From contig DCSM01000066.1 of the NCBI GenBank assembly GCA_002325605.1, positions 2,857 through 15,176 on the forward strand: DNA of 12,320 nt, given 5' to 3'. The position numbers and the translations under genes were made by a program. The notes beneath the pieces are model-generated. The model saw only the letters and a list, made by a program, of their open reading frames with translations. It was not told the DNA's origin and ran no database searches. Origin of the DNA: Chloroflexaceae bacterium UBA1466. GTDB taxonomy: Bacteria > Chloroflexota > Chloroflexia > Chloroflexales > Chloroflexaceae. Positions 6,281 to 12,320 of the stretch are shown in pieces (within the stretch, counting starts at the first letter, position 1; each line of letters opens with the position of its first letter).

Positions 6281-7297
6281 ATGCTCTATCTCTTCTCTGG
6301 CCCCAATGAATATGCTTGCAATGAAGCTTTAGCTAACTTTCGTTCTTTGCTGCCCCCCGATTTGGTCTCCCTCAATTACACCCGGCTTGATGGCAAGAAA
6401 CTCAAACTGGATACTTTAGCAGCGGCCTGCGAAGCTTATCCTTTCCTTGTCAACCGGCGTTTAGTTGTTGTTACGGAAGCCCTTAAAGCGACAAAAGCGG
6501 GGAAAGCACGAGATGAATTGCGAACGTATTTGGAGCGAGTTCCTGCAACTTGCGACCTGATTTTCGTTGAAGGGGAAGAAGTTGATAAGCGGAGTACGCT
6601 CTATACTTATCTCAAAAAGGTGGGCCAAATCCGCGAATTTATCCCCCTCCAGGGCCCAGCTTTGCAACGTTGGTTAGAGGATCAAGCCCATTTGCAAACC
6701 GTGCGTTTAGATAAGCAAGCTGCCCAAAGATTGATTTCATACCTTGGAACCGATTGTCGCGCTCTTCTTACGGAGCTAAAGAAGTTAAGTTGCTACGTTG
6801 GGCAGGGAAACCTGATCACGGTTGAGGTTGTTGATTTGTTGGTGCAAGATCGCCAAGAATACAACCTCTTTGCGTTCCTCGATGACCTAAGTTTGCGCCG
6901 GTTGGGGCCAGCTTTGCGTGGTTTGCACGAGCTTCGCGCCGACGGGCAAGCCGAAGTCTACTTGCTCTTCATGCTTATCCGCCAGATTCGGATCCTTCTA
7001 AGCGTGCAAGAATTAGCGGCCCGCAAGGTTCCCCAGAGCGAAATGGCCGCGCAACTGCGCCAACATCCCTTTGTCATCGATAAATCCCTGAAGCAAAGCC
7101 GTGGTTTCAAGAGCGCCGAACTAATGAAAATGCACGATCACTTGCTAGAAGTAGATCGTGCAATCAAAACTGGGCGAATTCAAGCGGACGTAGCTTTAGA
7201 ACTTCTGGTAGCCGAGGTTTGTGCAACTGAGGCATCCCCCAGTGCAGCTATTCCGCTGGCTGGGCGGCTTGGGGCTGGGCCCCGAAGGTTATATTAA
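6281..7297 (+). CDS. holA: DNA polymerase III delta subunit
   Basis: A 338-residue protein, the usual length for HolA, the clamp-loader subunit that opens the beta sliding clamp at replication forks. Seen: an N-terminal FSGPNEYACNEAL stretch (5-17), corresponding to the degenerate nucleotide-binding region of delta; the CEAYPFLVNRRLVVV block (50-64) typical of the family; and a C-terminal helical collar with LLTELKKLSCY, YNLFAFLDDL, LLFMLIRQIR and DRAIKTGR motifs. The ATG at 6281 starts exactly at the conserved N-terminus, but no Shine-Dalgarno precedes it. It begins 36 nt after the structured RNA and may be read from the same promoter. Its last 50 bp overlap the end of rpsT on the other strand. 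holA next to rpsT is common in bacteria, but the pair is usually in the same direction. Confidence 0.92.
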   Translation: MLYLFSGPNEYACNEALANFRSLLPPDLVSLNYTRLDGKKLKLDTLAAACEAYPFLVNRRLVVVTEALKATKAGKARDELRTYLERVPATCDLIFVEGEEVDKRSTLYTYLKKVGQIREFIPLQGPALQRWLEDQAHLQTVRLDKQAAQRLISYLGTDCRALLTELKKLSCYVGQGNLITVEVVDLLVQDRQEYNLFAFLDDLSLRRLGPALRGLHELRADGQAEVYLLFMLIRQIRILLSVQELAARKVPQSEMAAQLRQHPFVIDKSLKQSRGFKSAELMKMHDHLLEVDRAIKTGRIQADVALELLVAEVCATEASPSAAIPLAGRLGAGPRRLY

Positions 7298-7541
7298 ACT
7301 TCTTCATCAGCCGTGATTTACGCCGAGCCGCATTGTTTTTGTGCAAGATCCCTTTCACCGCCGCTTTATCTAAAGTTCGGATTGCTTCCCGTACAGCTTC
7401 AGCACTGGTTAAGTTATCACCCGAAAGAGACTGCTCGGCCTTCTTAATCATCGTTTTCGCTTTTGACCGATACATTACATTCCGAACTCGCTTGCGTTCG
7501 TTCGTCCGAATGCGCTTCTGCGCCGATTTTGTGTTTGCCAA
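7248..7541 (-). CDS. rpsT: 30S ribosomal protein S20
   Basis: S20 binds 16S rRNA early in small-subunit assembly. The start is a TTG at 7541, because the S20 N-terminus (M)ANTKSAQKR begins exactly there and AAAGGGGA lies 9 to 10 nt upstream (7558-7551). No ATG is available near this point. The in-frame sequence further upstream is leader, not protein. The 97-residue product is highly basic and helical (KRIRTNERKRVRN, AARRKSRLMKKFN) and is a little longer than the usual 85-90 because of a tail, ITFGAQPQAAQPAE. The last 50 bp lie antisense to the end of holA. TTG starts for rpsT are known in other bacteria, where they take part in autoregulation; the same is possible here but not shown. Confidence 0.92.
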   Translation of the reverse strand: MANTKSAQKRIRTNERKRVRNVMYRSKAKTMIKKAEQSLSGDNLTSAEAVREAIRTLDKAAVKGILHKNNAARRKSRLMKKFNITFGAQPQAAQPAE

Positions 7542-7632
7542 AGTAAGATTTCCCCTTTGAACATGCTTTAGAAACGTTGCAAGAGCAAAAATGCCTTTTG
7601 ACCGTTTCCTTAATCCCAAAAATCACCAACCG

Positions 7633-7661
7633 ATTATAGCAGAAAGATGCGCCAGTTGCAA
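7633..7661 (-). promoter_or_regulatory. Promoter of rpsT, overlapping the 5' end of murJ
   Basis: Read on the minus strand: TTGCAA (7661-7656), a 17-bp spacer ending in TGC, then TATAAT (7638-7633). The predicted start is near 7626, giving a leader of about 85 nt before the TTG at 7541. The -35 and much of the spacer fall inside the first five codons of murJ. Confidence 0.75.
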
Positions 7662-9293
7662 CCTTCTTCTGGGCTTCGGCGGGCCCAAAACTTCTTAGGC
7701 AGCAGCCTCATCGTGATGAGTGGCTACGTTCTAAGTCGCGGCACGGGTCTCCTCCGCGACATCGTTATTTCGGCTCAATTTGGCACAAGCGCCCAGCTTG
7801 GAGCCTATCGGGCCGCCTTCAAAGTCACCGATTTGCTCTACATGGTGATTATCGGCGGGGCGTTGGGCAGCAGTTTTATTCCCGTCTTCATTCAAATTTG
7901 GCAGCGCGAAAGCGAAGAACGGGCTTGGCAATTGGCGAGCGCGGTGGTGACTTGGGCTTTGGCGGTCTTAGTTTTTGCCAGCGGGCTGCTCTGGCTTTTC
8001 GCGCCCCAGCTGACAACTTGGTTTTATGGCGGCCAAGGCTTTGATCTGCCAAATCTCGTGCTTGTAACCCAACTTACGCGCCTCTTTCTTCTCTCGCCGC
8101 TTCTTCTAGGCTTGGGCGGTTTGGCGATGGCGGCGCTTAACGCTCTTGACCGCTTCACACTGCCTGCTTTAGCGCCCGCCACCTACAATTTAGGCATCAT
8201 TGGTGGCGCAATTTTGCTGGCCCCGACCTGGGGCATTTGGGGTTTGGCTTGGGGCGTTATTGCTGGCGCACTGCTCTATCTTTTGATTCAAATCCCTGGC
8301 TTATTAGGCTTGGGAATGCGCTTAAAGCCAACTTTGGGGCGCAATTTGCCCGAACTTCGCATAGTAGCTCGTCAGGTCGCGCCGCGAATCATTGGGCAAG
8401 CGGCAGCCCAAATCAGCATTTTGGTGACGGCGGCTCTCACCGCTCGGCTGGCGCTTGGGGCTGAACGGCTGGCTGGCCTTGATTACGCTTACCAATTGAT
8501 GCTTTTGCCCTATGGTGTCTTTTCCCTCAGCCTGAGTACAGTAGCTTTCCCGCGCTTGGCCAGACTTTTCGCTGAAGGTCGGCATGCTGAATTGGAAGCC
8601 AACGTGCGCCAAACGCTCAGTATGATTCTACTTTTGACCTTACCTGCCGCTATTTCATTGATTTTACTGGGTCTTCCTCTGATTCGCTTGCTTTTTCAGC
8701 GTGGCGAATTTGATCAGACATCCTTACAATACACTCTTGCGCCGCTCTTGGGCTATGCAACGGCTCTGCCTGCTTTTGCGGCTTCTGAAATTCTGATTCG
8801 CGCTTTCTACGCCATGCAACAAACCTACATTCCTGTCCTCATTGGGCTGGGACAGATTCTTTTGAACCTGGCGCTCGGCTCCCTGGCGCTCAAAGCGGGC
8901 TATGGAGTTGGGGCTTTGGCTTTAGCCTTCAGTCTTGCGAATAATATCGAAGCCCTGCTGCTATTTTTGGTCTTACAGCACCAAAAGCCTACCCTTTGGC
9001 GCGATCAGCAATTTTGGAAATCAATTCGTGCCGTTAGCATCGCAAACCTGGCTTTAGCCGTGCTACTTTGGGCAACTTTGCAAATTTTAACTCCCTTTTT
9101 CTCGTTCCTAAGCCTAAATGGGGCTTATAGCTGGCAGCAGCAAATTTTCCCTCTCATTTTGTGGTTAAGCAGCGTTGGGGGAATTGGAACCCTAATCTAT
9201 GTTGGGATAGCAGCGATCTTTGGCTCTGCCGAAGCGCAAATGCTATGGTTGAAAGTTCAAAATAGATTGAGAAGAAATAGCCGTTCGGCCTAG
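7647..9293 (+). CDS. murJ: Lipid II flippase MurJ (MviN family)
   Basis: A 548-residue polytopic membrane protein with about 14 predicted hydrophobic segments, matching MurJ of the MOP exporter superfamily. MurJ moves the peptidoglycan precursor lipid II across the inner membrane. Family blocks are clear: SRGTGLLRDIVISAQFG near residues 30-46 with conserved Arg and Asp, NALDRFTLPALAPATYN near 165-181, FQRGEFD near residue 350, and RAFYAMQQTYIP shortly after. Length and termini are normal. The ATG at 7647 has no Shine-Dalgarno (CAGAAAG directly precedes it), and the rpsT promoter occupies this region on the other strand, so the message may be leaderless or nearly so. An alternative is a later internal start, but that would cut into the first membrane segment. 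It ends 32 bp before a hairpin. Confidence 0.93.
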   Translation: MRQLQPSSGLRRAQNFLGSSLIVMSGYVLSRGTGLLRDIVISAQFGTSAQLGAYRAAFKVTDLLYMVIIGGALGSSFIPVFIQIWQRESEERAWQLASAVVTWALAVLVFASGLLWLFAPQLTTWFYGGQGFDLPNLVLVTQLTRLFLLSPLLLGLGGLAMAALNALDRFTLPALAPATYNLGIIGGAILLAPTWGIWGLAWGVIAGALLYLLIQIPGLLGLGMRLKPTLGRNLPELRIVARQVAPRIIGQAAAQISILVTAALTARLALGAERLAGLDYAYQLMLLPYGVFSLSLSTVAFPRLARLFAEGRHAELEANVRQTLSMILLLTLPAAISLILLGLPLIRLLFQRGEFDQTSLQYTLAPLLGYATALPAFAASEILIRAFYAMQQTYIPVLIGLGQILLNLALGSLALKAGYGVGALALAFSLANNIEALLLFLVLQHQKPTLWRDQQFWKSIRAVSIANLALAVLLWATLQILTPFFSFLSLNGAYSWQQQIFPLILWLSSVGGIGTLIYVGIAAIFGSAEAQMLWLKVQNRLRRNSRSA

Positions 9294-9324
9294 CGCAAAA
9301 ATTCTTGCTAAGAAGGTAGCATTA

Positions 9325-9352
9325 AGGGGCATGATCTTTTGATCATGCCCCT
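9325..9352. terminator. Hairpin between convergent murJ and the beta-helix gene
   Basis: AGGGGCATGATC (9325-9336) pairs perfectly with GATCATGCCCCT (9341-9352) around a TTTT loop, a 12-bp GC-rich stem. It sits in the 87-bp gap between two converging genes and can act on both strands. Neither side is followed by a run of T, so it is not a textbook intrinsic terminator, but the position makes a terminator or mRNA 3'-end stabiliser the likely role. Confidence 0.7.
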
Positions 9353-9380
9353 CAACATTTGAAGCTAACTAATCAGTGGT

Positions 9381-12074
9381 CTATCGCCGCAAGACCAACG
9401 TTTTCGTTAAGTCACCCGTACCTGAAATAGGTGTAGGGGTTACTATAGGGGTTAAAGTTGGGGTTGGTTCAGGCGGTTGCCGCAGAATGAGTGGCATATA
9501 AAGTCTTGGTGGCTCAGTCGGCGTTACAGGCACGACTTTTGGCTTAACCGTGATCGTGATTTTCGTCTCATTCTGATTGTTACTGGCATTCAAGTCGGGT
9601 GTGCTACTTCCTATTTGAACTTTAGCCACGTTCAAACCACTTATTGTTGCACTTATCTTAACGCTAAACGTGATCTGCTTTGTCTCCACCTTAATTGTCC
9701 CTAATTGGCAAGTAAGAAGCAGCTTATTTTTGCTATCCTTCTTGCAATCCTTCGAAGCTGAAGCATAAGTGCCACTCAAGGGCAAAGTCGTGGTGATAAG
9801 CACGTTTTCCGCAGGAATGCGCTGATTAGTGATGGTAACGGTATAGGTCACGACGTTCCCTGGCTCCACTTTGGCTTGGGAAGGCTTGATCCCTATCGAA
9901 AGATCCGCCATATCCTTGACAATAGGCGTATATTGAGCAGGTTGGCCTGTATTCAGAATGAAGTCGGCCCCCGTAATCGCGTTTGTGAAGGTAATAACTC
10001 CAAGAGTTCCAACTTTAGTGGTTCCAACAATAGCTAGGTTGGCAATTTCTAGAGGATTCAAACTAGCGACATTGCAGATAACTTTTTGGGGATCGCCTGA
10101 ATCTTGCTTACAATTTGCTGGAGCGGACTTAAAACTGGTGCTGCTGGGGAGCGTAATGGTTGTCGTGATACTGGAAGCCCGCGACAAACCCTTGTTTTCA
10201 GCAAGAACCGTGTAGGTAAAAGGTGCGCCAGCCGCAAGTTCCTTGGGCCCCTGGAAGCTTGTCGCAAGCGTTGCCACACATTGCTCTTTTTTCAGGAAGG
10301 GAAGCGCGTCTACCTTATCAGAAATTTTGTCCCCTGTGCCCTTAGGGTTGAGCTTCGTATTCGTCGGGCCAGTGTCTTTGCCCCACCAATTATACTCCGC
10401 TGTGATTGTGGTCGCACTGGTACTGTTAAGCCCCGAAGTTTTGTTGCCGGCAATCGTAGAACCGATGATGGTCAATGTTGCTGGATCAGCGATTGAAATG
10501 CCCCCATCGGTTGCTGCTGACCCTTTATTATTATCTGAGATGTAGGCACAGTCAACAATGGTCTTTCCCCCTTTAGCGACAATTCCTGTTAAGGCATTTT
10601 GCCAAACCTTGGACCGATTGGCAACCACAACCTGGCCGCCAAGCACCGAAATGCCTGAGCTAAGGGGGTTAGTGATTTCGCTTGAATCAGTCAGCGTAAC
10701 TGCTGAGGTCCCAGCAACCAAAAGCCCAGAGCCATTGTTCAACGTACTCCCGAAAGTATTGCCAACATTCCCCACTTTGGTCTGGCTAATCACGGCCTGG
10801 CCATCTTGCACGTAGATTCCCGCAACCGTCGAAATAAAATTCTTTGCAATGGCATCAGACCTTGCATTGGTGATTTGGCTATTCTCAAGGCGAACTTGGC
10901 CCTTGTTTATGATGACATCTCCTTGGGCAACTTTTGTCTTTAAAGAGTCTTCGGGGATAGAAATGGAGGACGGTGCGCCCCCGTTGCGAACCTTAACATA
11001 GCCCAAGTTGCCCGTTCCGCCATCAAAGACTAGCCCAGCCCAAATTGTGCCTGAAAGAGCAGCATCAAACGTAATGGGTTTGGTTGGGGAACCAATGGCT
11101 TCCAGGTTTCCTTTGACATTAAACTCCGTGTTGCTCGCCTCAGCTAGGATTTGCACCCCCGGCTCAATAAGCAACTTCTTGCCTTTAGGCACATTAAAAC
11201 CACTTTTGATAAGGTAGCCTTGTGAGCCTTGCTGGGGCCGTAAGGTTGAACTGTTCGGGCCACCCAAAGCAATGAGGCTAGTGAGGCCGCGCGGATCTGC
11301 TGCGTATGCCAGGTTGTTCCCCGTAAGCGTAAAATTGCTGGTCCCCGTGATGAAGATGGGATAATCTACCTCTTGAGAATCGAAATTCTTGATGAATTTT
11401 GTCTCACTGATAACAAAATTGCTATTGAGGGCATAAATGCCATAATCTGGCACTCTTGAGACTACCAAATTAGGGCCCTTCACTGAGGTAGAAACGATCT
11501 GACTTTGTTCAATCCGAACTTCGCCCTTTTGAACGTTATTGATCAAAATCCCAGTTCCAGGAGTCTTCTGATCTAAGGTTTCAGCACCATTCCGAAACCC
11601 ACTATTCCGTACAATAACGTTCCGCAGAAGGCCTGTTCCACCTTCAAAGACAATTCCGCTCCATTGGGTAGAGCCAGAATCTTTCTGGGAAGTAAAGATC
11701 ACGGGGTCAGTAGCTGTGCCAAGGGCCACCAAGCGCCCTTCCACTTGCAATTTGGCTCCTAGATTGTTTGGAGGTGTGGTGTCAGGGATACCTTTGATAA
11801 TTGCTCCCGCTTCAATGGTAAGGGTTGCGCCCTTTTGAACGATGGTCGCTTTATCTTTATCCCCAGCCTTAGTTTCCTTATTGAGAAAGTAGGTCGTTCC
11901 TTTAACCCAAGTAGTATCTTTAGTAATATCGGCGGTAATGGTTTCTTCAGCTTGCAAGACTGTAGCTGCGACCTGGCGCTGCATTTGCAACCCAAAGAAA
12001 ATGCCTAAAACGATGGCCGTTAGCCCCAGCGATAGACTAAAGGGACGAAAGAGATTCCGAGTGAGCGCTTGCAT
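9381..12074 (-). CDS. Secreted right-handed beta-helix protein with two DUF11-like modules
   Basis: An 897-residue exoprotein with a hydrophobic N-terminal segment (about residues 13-30) serving as signal peptide or anchor. Residues of about 50-590 form a right-handed parallel beta-helix of the pectate-lyase-like type, in two related halves. Each contains L-x-I-E-x-G, G-x-L-x-A-x-G-[TS], P-[VI]-x-F, W-[SA]-G-[IL]-V-F-[ED]-G-G-T-G and a V-R-N-[SG]-G turn (about 84-158 and 301-366). The helix closes with YNWWGKDTGP (561-570), a typical end motif. Two DUF11-like repeats follow (about 603-715 and 720-843). RLYMPLILR (857-865) and a Pro/Thr-rich tail ending TKTLVLRR finish the protein. No catalytic residues of a polysaccharide lyase can be assigned, so a surface or matrix role is as likely as an enzyme. 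The ATG at 12074 has AAAGGAG 8 nt upstream. Confidence 0.82.
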   Translation of the reverse strand: MQALTRNLFRPFSLSLGLTAIVLGIFFGLQMQRQVAATVLQAEETITADITKDTTWVKGTTYFLNKETKAGDKDKATIVQKGATLTIEAGAIIKGIPDTTPPNNLGAKLQVEGRLVALGTATDPVIFTSQKDSGSTQWSGIVFEGGTGLLRNVIVRNSGFRNGAETLDQKTPGTGILINNVQKGEVRIEQSQIVSTSVKGPNLVVSRVPDYGIYALNSNFVISETKFIKNFDSQEVDYPIFITGTSNFTLTGNNLAYAADPRGLTSLIALGGPNSSTLRPQQGSQGYLIKSGFNVPKGKKLLIEPGVQILAEASNTEFNVKGNLEAIGSPTKPITFDAALSGTIWAGLVFDGGTGNLGYVKVRNGGAPSSISIPEDSLKTKVAQGDVIINKGQVRLENSQITNARSDAIAKNFISTVAGIYVQDGQAVISQTKVGNVGNTFGSTLNNGSGLLVAGTSAVTLTDSSEITNPLSSGISVLGGQVVVANRSKVWQNALTGIVAKGGKTIVDCAYISDNNKGSAATDGGISIADPATLTIIGSTIAGNKTSGLNSTSATTITAEYNWWGKDTGPTNTKLNPKGTGDKISDKVDALPFLKKEQCVATLATSFQGPKELAAGAPFTYTVLAENKGLSRASSITTTITLPSSTSFKSAPANCKQDSGDPQKVICNVASLNPLEIANLAIVGTTKVGTLGVITFTNAITGADFILNTGQPAQYTPIVKDMADLSIGIKPSQAKVEPGNVVTYTVTITNQRIPAENVLITTTLPLSGTYASASKDCKKDSKNKLLLTCQLGTIKVETKQITFSVKISATISGLNVAKVQIGSSTPDLNASNNQNETKITITVKPKVVPVTPTEPPRLYMPLILRQPPEPTPTLTPIVTPTPISGTGDLTKTLVLRR

Positions 12075-12178
12075 AATGTGTTCTCCTTTGCATAGATAAA
12101 AACAATAGATTACAGTTTGGGCTTTTTACAACCCAGTTAAGAAATTCTGCCCCAATTGAAGATCTTTCCTTTTAATAA

Positions 12179-12207
12179 AATATAGCAGAATGCCAAAGGT
12201 TTGTCAA
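12179..12207 (-). promoter_or_regulatory. Promoter of the beta-helix exoprotein gene
   Basis: Read on the minus strand: a consensus TTGACA (12207-12202), a 17-bp spacer ending in TGC, then TATATT (12184-12179). The predicted start lies near 12172, giving a leader of about 100 nt that ends with the ribosome binding site AAAGGAG (12089-12083). The remaining sequence to the right edge (12208-12320) is AT-rich, and I see no supported gene in it. Confidence 0.75.
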
Positions 12208-12320
12208 AAGTTAAAAGGCTGATTCTAACGATAGTCAATAATAACTTCCACTTTATTGTGCCTTTTTCATTCCTTTCGCTCTATCTACTATGAAACTCCT
12301 CTTTTCAGAGTTGGAATCAA

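Noticed and set aside
7542..7619. N-terminal extension of S20 from an ATG at 7619.
   Set aside because: S20 begins (M)ANTKSAQ at the TTG 7541 with a Shine-Dalgarno at the right distance. The upstream segment is leader between that start and the promoter.
12290..12320. ATG followed by ten open codons running off the right edge.
   Set aside because: There is no ribosome binding site or convincing promoter in front, and the fragment is too short to judge. It might be the start of a gene, but the window does not support calling it.

Overview
This 12.3 kb chromosomal window most likely comes from a member of the Chloroflexota. The evidence is indirect. Two secreted proteins carry a short [FY]-[LM]-P-L-[VI]-x-R motif at or near the C-terminus, which I associate with Chloroflexota exoproteins. 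There is a single-span FecR-like protein, and PD-(D/E)XK nuclease-like proteins with glutamate/glycine/arginine repeat tails. The small housekeeping cluster (ROK kinase, holA, rpsT, murJ) fits but is not diagnostic. No rRNA, tRNA, CRISPR array, insertion sequence or phage gene was seen.

Layout. Positions 1-1452 hold two tail-to-tail PD-(D/E)XK (Rpn-like) proteins, the left one cut by the window edge, separated by a nested perfect palindrome (297-329). Positions 1610-3286 (+) encode a secreted SGNH/GDSL hydrolase followed by three Ig/PKD-like modules. Positions 3469-5850 (-) are a two-gene operon: a ROK-family sugar kinase-like protein, then a membrane-anchored FecR-like protein. The 430-bp divergent gap 5851-6280 holds the ROK promoter on the minus strand. 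On the plus strand it holds a strong promoter driving a roughly 170-nt RNA whose ends pair and whose fold resembles 6S RNA. Then come holA (+), rpsT (-, overlapping the end of holA by 50 bp) and murJ (+, divergent from rpsT and overlapping its promoter). A hairpin at 9325-9352 separates murJ from a convergent gene (9381-12074, -) for a secreted right-handed beta-helix protein with two DUF11-like modules. The last 246 bp hold that gene's 5' leader and promoter and AT-rich sequence with no convincing gene.

How the parts fit. HolA (replication clamp loading), S20 (ribosome assembly), MurJ (peptidoglycan lipid II flipping) and the candidate 6S-like RNA (RNA polymerase regulation) form a growth-related core. 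The flanks are cell-surface or secreted proteins and accessory nuclease-like genes. Four promoters share one layout: a TTGCAA/TTGCAT/TTGACA -35, exactly 17 bp, and an extended -10 with an upstream TGC or TGA.

The points most worth following up are the 6S-like RNA, the hairpin that would bring a distant Shine-Dalgarno next to the hydrolase start codon, the ROK protein that has lost its whole zinc site, and the shared C-terminal motif of the two exoproteins.
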